In this document: one piece after another, positions 9,258 to 18,502 of the stretch
Layout: each line of letters starts with the position of its first letter
Position numbering within the stretch: position 1 is the first letter of the stretch
Source: Microbulbifer thermotolerans
Lineage (GTDB): Bacteria; Pseudomonadota; Gammaproteobacteria; Pseudomonadales; Cellvibrionaceae
Assembly: GCF_900112305.1 (NCBI RefSeq)
Contig: NZ_FOKT01000007.1
Coordinates: 135,398-199,397, forward strand
Length of the DNA stretch: 64,000 bases
Direction of reading: 5' to 3'
The notes under the pieces: model-generated
What the model saw: the letters and a program-made list of their open reading frames with translations, nothing else
Database searches by the model: none
What the model was told of the DNA's origin: nothing
Translations under genes and position numbers: made by a program

Positions 9258-9288
9258 AAAAAAAAGGCGCCGGACTTTGTCCGGCGCC
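9258..9288 (-). terminator. Terminator of the cydAB operon
   Basis: Perfect 10-bp arms GGCGCCGGAC and GTCCGGCGCC around a 3-base loop. On the minus strand they are followed by eight T. It lies 25 bp after the cydB stop. Confidence 0.88.
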
Positions 9289-9312
9289 GTAAACCACTCT
9301 CAGCGCTTCTCT

Positions 9313-10332
9313 TTAGTGGTATTGCAAATCCGTGGCCTTGCCATGGAATACCCGGTAAGAAAAGATCGTATAGATCAAGATCACCGGTACCACAATCAGC
9401 GCGCCGACCAGAACGAACATCAGAGACTCGGGGGCGGCTGCTGCCTGCCAGATATTCAGCTCGCCCGGCACGATTTCCGGGTAGAAGCTGAAAGCCAATC
9501 CGGTGAAGCACATCAGGAAGACCAGTAGCACGTTGATAAAGGGTAACCAGCAGTGGCGGTCGTCCACTTTTGGCAGGCGTCGCAATAGGATTTCGTTGGC
9601 GATGAAGGCAAAGAAGCAGATGATTGGTACCAGCAGTACGAACATCACCAGCGGGAAGTCAAACCAGCGGTCAAAAACACCCGGGTTCACCATCGGGTTG
9701 ACTGCGGATACCGCCACGACACCGACGAAGGCTGCCCGGCCGGCGCGGCGCGTCCAGCGGATGGCGCGTTCCTGCAACTCACCCTCGGTTTTCATAATCA
9801 ACCAGGCGCCACCGATATAGGCATAGGCCGCAGTAACGCCGAAGGCGCTCAGGATGGAGAAGAGTTGTGCCGGCCAGCTACTGTCAAATCCCATCACATA
9901 CTGGCCCAGCATATAGCCCTGGGTCAGGCTGACAAGCAGGGAGCCACCTTTAAATGTCCTGTCCCAGGCCAGTTTGTGGTCCACCGCGGCCTTGGCGCGA
10001 AAATCGAAGGATACACCGCGCAGAATCAGGCCGATCAACATAATCGCCGTGGGGATATAGAGGTTGGTGAGCACCAAACTGTGGGCTGTGGGGAAGGCGA
10101 TCAACAGCAGGCCGACTCCCAGGACCAGCCAGGTTTCGTTGGCGTCCCAGAAGGGGCCAATAGAGGCAATCATGGTGTCCCGCTGCGGCTCGTCCTGGGC
10201 GCGCATCGGCAGCAATATGCCGACGCCCAGGTCGTAGCCATCGAGGATTGCATAGACCAGTACCGCAAGGCCCATTAGGCCGATAAAAACCACTGGCAGC
10301 CAATCTGCTGCTGTCATTGCACTTGTGCTCAT
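9313..10332 (-). CDS. cydB: Cytochrome bd ubiquinol oxidase subunit II
   Basis: The 339-residue membrane subunit II of a cytochrome bd-type oxidase, which oxidises quinol and reduces oxygen to water without pumping protons. Eight to nine transmembrane segments are visible. The family block VLYAILDGYDLGVGILLP lies near residue 25, followed by GPFWDANETWLVLGVG. The start overlaps the cydA stop by 4 bp (ATGA), so the two are translationally coupled. Length and sequence style are closer to the cyanide-insensitive CioB branch than to the E. coli branch. I see no cydX-like small gene after it; the terminator follows at once. Confidence 0.93.
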   Translation of the reverse strand: MSTSAMTAADWLPVVFIGLMGLAVLVYAILDGYDLGVGILLPMRAQDEPQRDTMIASIGPFWDANETWLVLGVGLLLIAFPTAHSLVLTNLYIPTAIMLIGLILRGVSFDFRAKAAVDHKLAWDRTFKGGSLLVSLTQGYMLGQYVMGFDSSWPAQLFSILSAFGVTAAYAYIGGAWLIMKTEGELQERAIRWTRRAGRAAFVGVVAVSAVNPMVNPGVFDRWFDFPLVMFVLLVPIICFFAFIANEILLRRLPKVDDRHCWLPFINVLLVFLMCFTGLAFSFYPEIVPGELNIWQAAAAPESLMFVLVGALIVVPVILIYTIFSYRVFHGKATDLQYH

Positions 10333-11732
10333 GCTTTACCTCCGTGCGCGGACTCTAGGGTCGGTTGCTGTTTAGAGTCGGATAGGTTGGTCAGACTGCC
10401 TTCGGGGTTGGGTTCCTTAGTCTCGAATTCCTCCACTTTCACAGATTTCAGTGCCATGACTCGCAGAGTGTGGAAATAAGCCCAGAGGAGAATGACGTAG
10501 ACCACCAGGTAGAGCGTCAGGGAGAGTCCGACATTAGCCGGTGCCACCGGTGTCGCCGCTTCAGCGGTTGTGAGTATCCCGGTTACCAGCCACGGTTGGC
10601 GGCCCACTTCGGTCACATACCAGCCAGCCAGTGTCGCCAGCCAGCCGGAGGCTGTCATGGCCACTGTGGTTTTCAGTAGCCAGCCGGGCAGTTGATCGCG
10701 CCGGTACAGGTTGTAACACCCAATCCAGGCCACCAGCAGCATCAGTACGCCGAGGCCAACCATAATGCGGAAGCCGTAGAAGAGCGGCTTCACCGGTGGG
10801 TGATCGTCTCCGAATTCATTCAGGCCGGGGACTTCACCGTCCGCGTGGTGGGTGAGTATCAGGCTCGCCAATTTGGGTATGGTGATTTCCAGATGATTGG
10901 TGCGGGCCTGTTCATCGGGGATTGCGAAAAGCCTCAGTGCCGCGCCTTGTTCCGTTTCCCAAATTCCCTCCATGGCGGCGACTTTCTGTGGCTGGTGTTC
11001 GAAGGTATTGAGGCCGTGCAGGTCGCCGACAAAAACTTGCAGTGGGGCCAGTATTGCCGCCAATACCAAGCCGGTTTTGAGTGCCAGCCGCGGTGCCTGC
11101 TTTGGGTCGCCTTTAAGAATGCGGTAGGCGGACAGGCCGGCGACAAAAAAGGCCGCGGTTAATCCGGAGGCCAACAGCATATGGATCATGCGGTAGGGGA
11201 AGGAGGGATTGAAGATCACTTTCATCCAGTCGGTGGCGTGAACGACGCCATCCCGAATTTCATAGCCCGCCGGTGTCTGCATCCAGGAGTTCAGAGAGAG
11301 AATCCAAAAAGCGGAGAAGGTGGTGCCCAAGGCTACCATCAGGGCGGAGAAGGTGTGCACTTTACTGGGTACACGCTTGCTGCCGAACAACATGATGCCC
11401 AGGAAGGTCGCTTCCAGGAAAAACGCGGTCAATACCTCGTAGCCCAGCAGTGGGCCGGCGATATTGCCTACTTTTTCCATAAATCCAGGCCAGTTGGTGC
11501 CGAACTGGAAAGACATGGTAATACCGCTGACCACGCCCATGGCGAAGGTCAGTGCGAACACCTTGACCCAGAAACGGTAGGCGCGCATCCAGACCGGATT
11601 GCCGGTTTTGTCGTAGCGCACTTTGAAGAACAAAAGGAACCATCCGAGCGCGATGGTGAGGGTGGGAAAGAGAATGTGAAAACTGACGTTGGCTGCGAAC
11701 TGTATCCTCGACAGCATCAGGGTGTCTAACAT
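10329..11732 (-). CDS. cydA: Cytochrome bd ubiquinol oxidase subunit I
   Basis: The 467-residue heme-bearing subunit I in the inner membrane. His19 (VSFHILFP) and His184 (YRMIHMLLAS) are the expected axial ligands of the b-type hemes, and Glu99/Glu107 (YEVLTAFFLEATFLG) the proton-path acids. GRQPWLV, a signature of quinol oxidation, is present. The periplasmic Q-loop is short, so this is the short-Q-loop (CIO-like) class, which tends to be tolerant of cyanide and low oxygen. It lies 67 bp after a GbsR/MarR-type regulator on the same strand, which is a candidate controller. Confidence 0.93.
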   Translation of the reverse strand: MLDTLMLSRIQFAANVSFHILFPTLTIALGWFLLFFKVRYDKTGNPVWMRAYRFWVKVFALTFAMGVVSGITMSFQFGTNWPGFMEKVGNIAGPLLGYEVLTAFFLEATFLGIMLFGSKRVPSKVHTFSALMVALGTTFSAFWILSLNSWMQTPAGYEIRDGVVHATDWMKVIFNPSFPYRMIHMLLASGLTAAFFVAGLSAYRILKGDPKQAPRLALKTGLVLAAILAPLQVFVGDLHGLNTFEHQPQKVAAMEGIWETEQGAALRLFAIPDEQARTNHLEITIPKLASLILTHHADGEVPGLNEFGDDHPPVKPLFYGFRIMVGLGVLMLLVAWIGCYNLYRRDQLPGWLLKTTVAMTASGWLATLAGWYVTEVGRQPWLVTGILTTAEAATPVAPANVGLSLTLYLVVYVILLWAYFHTLRVMALKSVKVEEFETKEPNPEGSLTNLSDSKQQPTLESAHGGKA

Positions 11733-11799
11733 GAGAACCTCTGCATATAACAGTAGTTACTATCCAACCTGGATTTGCGGTGCTGAGCACCGCACCGGC

Positions 11800-12366
11800 T
11801 CATTTCGCTGTAGATTTGCCTCCTTGTACCCCGGTGGCTTTATTTTTTAATTCGAGCAGCTTGCTGATACCGGAACCCAGTTTCATCAGCTTGATCAGGT
11901 CCTTCTGCTCCAGTCTGCTCAGGGTATTGGCGAAGCGGTCCAGCAGTTCCAGCAAGTTGTAAACCTCCTGGATTTTTTTCTGCTCTTCGGCCTCCTGTTT
12001 GTCCTCCGGCGCGTTCAACAGCAACTCGCGCAACAGGCTCAGTGTCGGGTCCAGTTCCCGCTTGCGCCGTTCCTCAAACACGGTGCGCGCCAGATCCCAG
12101 ATGGAGCCGGCGGCAGTAAAGTAATCCTTGCGGTCTCCCGGCAGGTGTCGCAGTTCCACCAATCGCCAGGACTGCAACTCCTTTAGGCCCATGCTGACAT
12201 TGCCGCGGCTGATCTTTAGCGCCTGTGCCAGCTGGTCCGCATTCATGGGTTCTGACTGAATGGTCAGTAAGGCAAACATCTGCCCGACAGTGCGATTAAA
12301 GCCCCAACGGCTGCCCATTTCGCCAAAATGCAATATGAATGCCTGGGCCTGACTGGATAACTTCAT
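11800..12366 (-). CDS. GbsR/MarR-family transcriptional regulator
   Basis: A 188-residue protein with a winged helix of the MarR/GbsR type: GRSMG-like N-terminus MGSRWGFNRTVGQMFALL, then MNADQLAQALKISRGNVSMGLKELQSWRLVE (about residues 40-70) and a wing at RHLPGDRKDYF. The C-terminal third is a long charged helix suited to dimerisation. GbsR proteins repress osmoprotectant or other operons in Bacillus. Here the gene directly precedes cydAB on the same strand, so control of the oxidase is a reasonable inference. Confidence 0.85.
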   Translation of the reverse strand: MKLSSQAQAFILHFGEMGSRWGFNRTVGQMFALLTIQSEPMNADQLAQALKISRGNVSMGLKELQSWRLVELRHLPGDRKDYFTAAGSIWDLARTVFEERRKRELDPTLSLLRELLLNAPEDKQEAEEQKKIQEVYNLLELLDRFANTLSRLEQKDLIKLMKLGSGISKLLELKNKATGVQGGKSTAK

Positions 12367-12376
12367 AGTGTTCTGT

Positions 12377-12398
12377 ATTTTCAGAAATTTTTGAAAAT
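12377..12398. promoter_or_regulatory. AT-rich palindrome before the GbsR-type gene
   Basis: ATTTTCA and TGAAAAT form inverted arms 8 bases apart, just 11 bp upstream of the GbsR-type start codon. The position suits an autoregulatory operator overlapping the promoter. This is based on symmetry and position only. Confidence 0.4.
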
Positions 12399-12486
12399 TC
12401 TAAACCTTATTCGATTTCTGTCAATCATTAATCCTGTTTGGGTAGGAAACGATCCAGAAGGGGTAGAGATACTGGAGCCCGTCTTA

Positions 12487-13404
12487 TTAATCAGTGGTTC
12501 CTTGGTCCACTTGCTGTAATGCCGCTCCAAACCAACCATGCGGAACAATAAAGCCGCGTTCGGTTTCCCCCGCAGCACTTATCCCGGCGACGCAAAGCGG
12601 TGCAGGCGGGCTGGTATCGCAAAGCCTCTGCGCCAGTGCCTCACTGGTGTCGCCCGGTGTGAGACCCGGGGGCAGTGGTGCCAACCAGGCGCGCTTGGGA
12701 AGCTGAACCCAGCGCAGGGAGTGTCGGCAAAAGTGGTGTTGAAACTCGTCGAGCTCCGCCCACCAACAGGGACTGCCGCCCAAAGTCAGCTCTCCGTGCT
12801 GAGGCGCTCTTCGCGCGTCGAGTGGACGGAACAGTCGCCCCGGCATCAGTGCCCACTGGCGGTCGATATGAATCTTCTGTTGCCGCAACAGTTGCCGCGC
12901 TTGAGGCTGGTGTATCAATGGCAACTGGTGGTCGCGCATGCGCGCCAGCTTGATGTCCAGACGATCCCGCAATCCGGGGCCGACCCAGTATTCGTCCGCC
13001 ACTTGCAGATAGAATTTGACTGCGATTTCCCAGTGCTCGGTGGTGCCGCTGGGCAAGTGTTGTACTACGAAGTCCAGCTCGCCCAGGGTGCGGTCCGCGG
13101 TGCGCAAGGGTAGGTTGCGGCATCGCAGCCGGTAATCGGGGTGATGGGTAAAGGCGAACGCCCACAGGTCTTCAAAATAATCGCCCAGCCGCATCCCTCT
13201 ACCCTGTGCATCGCTCTGCGCCAGCGCTGCGTCCAACAGTGGTGCTAGGCGCGTGCGTGTCTCGGTGAGGGAGAAATAAGCCGAAAGCGCCTCCCGGCGC
13301 TGGCGCGGCAGCCACGGAAGGTCTGCGCAGCGGGCGATGGAATCCGTCTCCAGCGCCCAGTGGAGGTTGGTCCAGTGGTTGGGGGTGATAGAGGGTGTGC
13401 TCAT
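12487..13404 (-). CDS. DUF1853 family protein
   Basis: A 305-residue cytoplasmic protein matching the DUF1853 family. The block TLGELDFVVQ followed by EIAVKFYLQV resembles the acid and E-x-K spacing of restriction-endonuclease-like folds, which would make a nuclease-type fold plausible, but no activity is established. Trp- and Pro-rich segments (WVQLPKRAWLAPLPPG) fill the C-terminal half. The gene follows wecB on the same strand with a 67-bp gap. Confidence 0.8.
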   Translation of the reverse strand: MSTPSITPNHWTNLHWALETDSIARCADLPWLPRQRREALSAYFSLTETRTRLAPLLDAALAQSDAQGRGMRLGDYFEDLWAFAFTHHPDYRLRCRNLPLRTADRTLGELDFVVQHLPSGTTEHWEIAVKFYLQVADEYWVGPGLRDRLDIKLARMRDHQLPLIHQPQARQLLRQQKIHIDRQWALMPGRLFRPLDARRAPQHGELTLGGSPCWWAELDEFQHHFCRHSLRWVQLPKRAWLAPLPPGLTPGDTSEALAQRLCDTSPPAPLCVAGISAAGETERGFIVPHGWFGAALQQVDQGTTD

Positions 13405-13471
13405 TGGCTGCGGCTGTCAGTCGCGCAGTTGGTGTGTAAATCCTGTTTTCTCAATAGTCTGCTGGCAAGTG

Positions 13472-14593
13472 TCAGCCGCCCCCGATCAGAGCACGCAAGA
13501 TACGGTCACACGCGGTTCCATCCCCATAGGGATTGTGGGCAAAGCTCATTGTTCGGTAAGCGTCGGAATCTGTCAGCAGGATATTGAGCTCCCGGGTAAT
13601 CACCTCGGTGTCGGTACCCACCAGTTTGACGGTGCCCGCCGCGACGGCTTCCGGCCTCTCCGTGGTGTCGCGCATAACCAAGACCGGTTTACCAATAGAG
13701 GGCGCTTCTTCCTGAATGCCGCCGGAATCGGTAAGGATAATACTGGCCCGATTCATAAGATAGACAAAGGGAAGGTAATCGAGCGGTTCTATCAAATGAA
13801 TATTGTCGATATTCGATAGCAGTCGATTGACGGGTTCGCGGACATTTGGATTCAAGTGTACTGGGTAGACGATTTGAGTATCCGGGTGTCTTCGGGCTGC
13901 CTGTGCCAGGGCCTGACATATACGCTCGAACCCTGCACCAAAACTTTCCCTCCGGTGGCCGGTAACCAGGATAAGTTTCTTTTCTTTGTCTAGGAATGAG
14001 AACCGTTTTTCCTGTTCGGTGGTGAGGGTTTTATCCGTATCCAGCTTTTTAACTACTTCGAGCAGTGCATCAATGACAGTGTTTCCGGTTACAAATATGC
14101 TCGACGGATCTATGCCTTCGGCGATCAGATTCTTTCTGGAAGTTTCCGTTGGCGCAAAATGTTTCGCGGAAAGCGTGGCGGTTAATTTCCGGTTGGCTTC
14201 CTCCGGCCAGGGGGAGTAGAGATTGCCTGTGCGAAGCCCTGCCTCCACATGTCCCACGGGTATCTGCTGGTAGTAAGCGGCGAGGGTTGTGGCGAATGTT
14301 GTCGCGGTATCGCCGTGAACCAAGACGATATCGGGCTTTGTTTCTGCAAGTACCCCTCGCATGCCCTGAAGTATTCCCGAGGTAATGTCGGTTAAATCTT
14401 GTCCCGGCTTCATCAGATCCAGGTCGTAGTCGGGGACGAGCTCAAACAACTGCAAGACTTGATCCAGCATTTCCCGGTGCTGTGCTGTTACGCAGATCTT
14501 TGCATCAAAACGCTCATCACGCCCCAGCTTTAGTGCTAGGGGTGCCATTTTTATAGCCTCCGGGCGTGTCCCGAATACTGTTAATACCTTCAT
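13472..14593 (-). CDS. wecB: UDP-N-acetylglucosamine 2-epimerase (non-hydrolysing)
   Basis: A 373-residue cytoplasmic enzyme interconverting UDP-GlcNAc and UDP-ManNAc for surface polysaccharides. The N-terminal [12 protein letters not shown] is the family signature. HGDTATTFA and [12 protein letters not shown] (about residues 95-122) and [28 protein letters not shown]-type segments near residue 290 form the UDP-binding site. The length is normal. Its divergent neighbour is a GT4 glycosyltransferase, which fits a small polysaccharide locus. The partner dehydrogenase WecC is not in the window. Confidence 0.93.
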   Translation of the reverse strand: MKVLTVFGTRPEAIKMAPLALKLGRDERFDAKICVTAQHREMLDQVLQLFELVPDYDLDLMKPGQDLTDITSGILQGMRGVLAETKPDIVLVHGDTATTFATTLAAYYQQIPVGHVEAGLRTGNLYSPWPEEANRKLTATLSAKHFAPTETSRKNLIAEGIDPSSIFVTGNTVIDALLEVVKKLDTDKTLTTEQEKRFSFLDKEKKLILVTGHRRESFGAGFERICQALAQAARRHPDTQIVYPVHLNPNVREPVNRLLSNIDNIHLIEPLDYLPFVYLMNRASIILTDSGGIQEEAPSIGKPVLVMRDTTERPEAVAAGTVKLVGTDTEVITRELNILLTDSDAYRTMSFAHNPYGDGTACDRILRALIGGG

Positions 14594-14841
14594 AATCCGT
14601 TTAGCTCTGTCTTTTTAGATGGCAGATTGGTTGAGTGCTCAGATACCGCTTGATGATCGAAGCCGCGAATTATCCGGTTGCGCGGATAGATATCAATCAC
14701 TTTGAGGGCGGCGGCAAAGGACATTTTAAGGTTGACCGGGCGAGACCGGCTTCCAGTGTCATGGTAATGTAGCCAATGGGCGGAGACACTGGCCTGTTGT
14801 AGGCGTGTGCTACAATCCGCCGCCGTTACTGACCAGTCTAA

Positions 14842-15939
14842 ATGTCTTCTATGAAAATCCTGATGCTTTCCAATGAGTTTCCCCCCAGTATTGGCGGGGT
14901 TCAAACCCATGTGTATGAACTTGCCAAGGCATTGGTACGTGCCGGGCATCGGGTGGCGGTAGTGGCACGTCGTGCCGAAAAAAGTTTGAGCAAATTTGAG
15001 ATCATGGATGGAATAGAGGTACACAGGCTCAAGCTGCCCAACAGCCATCTGGTGTACGACTGGAAGTTGTCCCGGTTTTTGAAAAAGCAAGTGCGGGAAA
15101 ACGGTTTTGAAGTGGCCCATGTGCACGGCATGCGACCACTGAAAGCGGCCGCGCGGGCAGGCGTACCGGTCGTTTTTACCAACCATACGTCATCTTTCTT
15201 GAAGCGCGTCAAGAAAGGGCAGAAAGTCCTGGATAAGATGCGGCGTGAACTGGAGCTTGCATCAGTCGTGTTGGCCCCGAGTGAGGAGCTGGTTGAAGCG
15301 ACACGTACCACCGGTTATGGAGGGGAAACAGTATTTATCTCCAATGGCGTGGATACCGGGCGCTTTTACCCGACCGATAGTGCACTGCGTAAAACGCTGG
15401 GTATTCCAACCTCAGCGATGGTTTTTGTACTTGCTCGGCGCCTAGTGGAAAAAAATGGAGTTTTGCATTTCGCTAAAGCGATTGGTCGGGTACAGCGGGA
15501 CAATTTCCACGTGATAGTGGCGGGAGACGGTGAAGATCGAGAACAGTTCGAGCAAATCGTGGCGGATGCTGGTTGCAGTGCTCGCGTGCATATGCTAGGG
15601 GGCGTAGACAATCAAAAAATGCCGGAAGTGTTTGCCGCCGGAAATGTGTCGGTACTGCCATCATTGATGGAGGCGACCAGTATCGCGGGCCTGGAGGCAA
15701 TGGCCTGTGGCCTGCCCTTGATTGGCACCCGTGTGGGCGGAATTCCCGTGATTCTGCACCATGAAAAAACCGGTTTACTGGTGGAACCGGCATCGCCTGA
15801 TGCTCTGGCACAGGCCATGCGGTACTGCTGTGATAACCAAGAAGTGGTACATACCATGGGGCAGGCGGCCCTAGACAGAGCGAGGCGCGAATTTTCCTGG
15901 GATAAAATCGCGGAACAGACGCTGGCGTACTATCGCTAG
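14842..15939 (+). CDS. GT4-family glycosyltransferase
   Basis: A 365-residue glycosyltransferase with two Rossmann-like domains (GT-B). The N-terminus, MLSNEFPPSIGGVQTHVYELA, is the acceptor-side glycine loop of GT4 enzymes. The C-terminal EX7E-type motif appears in LMEATSIAGLEAMACGLP followed by GTRVGGIPV, near residues 275-300. It transfers a sugar from a nucleotide donor to a lipid or glycan acceptor; donor and acceptor are unknown. A second ATG nine bases downstream is an equally good start. It is divergent from wecB and convergent with the autotransporter-like gene. Confidence 0.88.
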   Translation: MSSMKILMLSNEFPPSIGGVQTHVYELAKALVRAGHRVAVVARRAEKSLSKFEIMDGIEVHRLKLPNSHLVYDWKLSRFLKKQVRENGFEVAHVHGMRPLKAAARAGVPVVFTNHTSSFLKRVKKGQKVLDKMRRELELASVVLAPSEELVEATRTTGYGGETVFISNGVDTGRFYPTDSALRKTLGIPTSAMVFVLARRLVEKNGVLHFAKAIGRVQRDNFHVIVAGDGEDREQFEQIVADAGCSARVHMLGGVDNQKMPEVFAAGNVSVLPSLMEATSIAGLEAMACGLPLIGTRVGGIPVILHHEKTGLLVEPASPDALAQAMRYCCDNQEVVHTMGQAALDRARREFSWDKIAEQTLAYYR

Positions 15940-15946
15940 GGAACTG

Positions 15947-18400
15947 CTACCACTTGTAGCGAAACCCGAACATCATCTCCGCACCGTCGCTGTCGCCGAA
16001 GTTGTCCAGGCTGGTGAAGAAATTGATTTCCCCATACACGGAGCAGCCGTCCCCGCATTCGTCGTAGGTGGCGCCTATGCTCAATTTGCCCAGCCAGTCA
16101 TCCTCCTGTTGGCCCAGGCGTGTGCGGGAAACCGTGACATGCGTTTTTTTGCCGAAATTGTAGATAACACTGGGGGTGACCTGAATACTGATGCGTTCCA
16201 GCGGTAGGTCACCGTACATATTGCGGCCGGAAACGCGGCGGCTGACTCTTTTTTCAAAGGTGGCACCGATACGCGCGCGCAGGCCGTTGTTGTTGATATC
16301 GGTGACCACTACGCCGTAAGTATCGTTCAAGTCATCCGCTTCCTCTTTGGCATAACTCAATTGCACCTGCGGGGTAAGGGCGTAGAGGTCGCGCAGCTTG
16401 AAGCTGCGCCCGCCTTCGATGGAAAGCGCGTAACCGAATGCCTCCGTCCCCCTTTGCAGGCTGCGCAGATCGAAGGCGGTGATATCGGAATCAAACCAGT
16501 TCAGTAGTAGTTGCGCATCCAGGTAGGCGCCTTGGATACCATACCAGGTCAGAAAACCGCTGGCGCCGTAGTGTTTAACATCGATCTCACCATCGCCGAA
16601 AAAGGATTTGATATCGTTTTCCGCATCCCCGTAGTGCAGGGCTGCGCTGCCGATGGGCTGAGTGCCCATTACGGTGAAACCGAACGGCACATCCACGCCC
16701 AGCTGTACATAAACGTAGTCCTGCTCCCAGTGGGCCTGGGTGGTGGATTTCATTGGATCGAAATTTCCGCGCCGGGCTAGGGTGCGAATCCAGGGGCCGC
16801 CACCATCGATGGCCCTTTCCACCGAGGTGGCGTAGTCACAGCTATATACGTCCTTGTAGCTGCTGCCCACCCAAAAGCGGTTGCCCAGACGGCTGCGTAG
16901 CGAATCGGGCCGGTTCAGCGAGCGGAGTATCTGAGGGTAGCTTTCGTACATAACTGCGCCCGGCTGCCAGCGGGGGGTTGTACCTCCGTTCTGATTCAGC
17001 ACTGAGCGCAGATACCAGTGGCCGTCTTCCGGGTTTTCTACACCATTGTGATGCAGTGTGTACGCATAGGCACCGCCTATGGCCGCTTGTCGTCCGTCCC
17101 TGGTAACAAAGTCGCCATCCAGTACAAAGGCGTCGGCGGCGGAAGTGCCGTCCACCTGCACCAGCTGGATACCGTCGCCGCTTGTGGCGGCGCCGGTGCC
17201 GTCGCGGTTGGTGACGCGGATAAAGGTCCGCCCGGAGGTATCTCCCTCGATTTTTAAAAGGTCGGCGGGTGCACCATCACCATTGAGGCGCACATCCAGC
17301 CACAGGCGTCCGTCTTTGCCGATGTAATCGCCGTAGTTGCCATCGGCATCCATGGCCAGTGTCAGGGTGTCGAAACGACCGTTGTAGGCCAAGTCCAGGG
17401 TCCCCGCGTTAGCGATATTTCCGGTGGCCACAAAATGCTGAGGAATAAATTGCACCAATCCGCCAAACAAAATATCCAGCCCCAGGTCATTGCCTTCGGT
17501 ATCTTTGCCGCCGCCCACGTTGAGACTGCCGCTGAACTTCATCTTGGAGCTGCCCCAGATAACGATGCGCTCCCAATTGCGCAAAAGACTGGCATCCTGC
17601 TCATAATCGAGAATAAAAGTCAGGGTATCGATATCGCCGTCGTCCGGGTAAACATCGTCACCGCCGTCCAGGATCGGGCCGCTTTCATAGGCAAATGAAT
17701 CGATCACCAAGCGGTCGGAACCCGGACCGCCGCGCACTTCATTGGCCAGACCTTCATCCCAGTAAATAAAATCGTCGCCCTCGCCGGCGTCGATGTAATG
17801 GAAAACAAAGCCGCCGTCGAGAATGATGTGGTCGTCCCCTTCGCCGCCCCAGACGTAAAATGCCAAACCATCCAGCAGCTCGATGGTGTCATCGCCGCTG
17901 CCGCCATTGATACCGCCGCCGTCGAGAAAACTCCCCACGTCGGCATGGCGGTTATTCATCACAATGGTGTCATTGCCCGCGCCGCCATCGATGCCTTTTT
18001 CGATAAGGACTTGATTGAATTCGAAGCCTCCCTGATCCACATTCGACTCGCCTTCATCGCCCAAGTCATCGGATTCGGAGAGCGCCTCGGGATCTGGTGA
18101 CGTGCTGAGGCCCGTATCGCCGCCGATGGTAATGACGTCGTCGCCGTCTCCCGCACGTACCCAGCCTATGGTGCCGCCATTTAGGTCCAGTGTGTCATCG
18201 CCGCCATAAGATTCCACATCGGCGCCTTCCGCATCGTTGTCCTTGTCGCAGAGAATATGATCGGCGGCGGGAGTACCGGTATTGCCAGGGGTACAGTCTG
18301 CCCATACCCGTCCGGAAAAAGTGACAGCTGCGGCAATAACAAAGCAGCCCCAGGAAAACCCTCGTCCTGCAAGACTGTGGCTTTTGACAATTACGCCCAC
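15947..18400 (-). CDS. RTX-like passenger fused to an autotransporter-type beta-barrel
   Basis: An 817-residue protein starting with GTG and a signal peptide (cleavage near RVWA-DC). Residues about 60-270 contain repeated acidic glycine motifs such as GAGNDTI, GGSGDDTI, GGEGDDHI and AGEGDDFI, resembling RTX calcium-binding beta-rolls. A middle region with beta-strand-rich sequence (about 270-500) follows. The last 280 residues or so look like an outer-membrane autotransporter barrel, ending in the aromatic signature FGFRYKW. The likely job is a surface-displayed, calcium-stabilised adhesin or structural protein. RTX proteins normally leave by type I secretion, so the barrel is a notable alternative route. 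OmpW is encoded just upstream on the same strand. Confidence 0.8.
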   Translation of the reverse strand: MGVIVKSHSLAGRGFSWGCFVIAAAVTFSGRVWADCTPGNTGTPAADHILCDKDNDAEGADVESYGGDDTLDLNGGTIGWVRAGDGDDVITIGGDTGLSTSPDPEALSESDDLGDEGESNVDQGGFEFNQVLIEKGIDGGAGNDTIVMNNRHADVGSFLDGGGINGGSGDDTIELLDGLAFYVWGGEGDDHIILDGGFVFHYIDAGEGDDFIYWDEGLANEVRGGPGSDRLVIDSFAYESGPILDGGDDVYPDDGDIDTLTFILDYEQDASLLRNWERIVIWGSSKMKFSGSLNVGGGKDTEGNDLGLDILFGGLVQFIPQHFVATGNIANAGTLDLAYNGRFDTLTLAMDADGNYGDYIGKDGRLWLDVRLNGDGAPADLLKIEGDTSGRTFIRVTNRDGTGAATSGDGIQLVQVDGTSAADAFVLDGDFVTRDGRQAAIGGAYAYTLHHNGVENPEDGHWYLRSVLNQNGGTTPRWQPGAVMYESYPQILRSLNRPDSLRSRLGNRFWVGSSYKDVYSCDYATSVERAIDGGGPWIRTLARRGNFDPMKSTTQAHWEQDYVYVQLGVDVPFGFTVMGTQPIGSAALHYGDAENDIKSFFGDGEIDVKHYGASGFLTWYGIQGAYLDAQLLLNWFDSDITAFDLRSLQRGTEAFGYALSIEGGRSFKLRDLYALTPQVQLSYAKEEADDLNDTYGVVVTDINNNGLRARIGATFEKRVSRRVSGRNMYGDLPLERISIQVTPSVIYNFGKKTHVTVSRTRLGQQEDDWLGKLSIGATYDECGDGCSVYGEINFFTSLDNFGDSDGAEMMFGFRYKW

Positions 18401-18502
18401 AATGATTCCTGCGCTTTCCGTGGCATTATCCCCGTGGCGGCAGCGGCGCGGGGGACCATTATTTATTCGGTGATTCCATGGCTGCCTGTCACTGGCACCC
18501 AG

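Noticed and set aside
14590-15186. 198-codon minus-strand frame overlapping the GT4 gene start
   Set aside because: It overlaps a clear glycosyltransferase N-terminus; the sequence is not protein-like.
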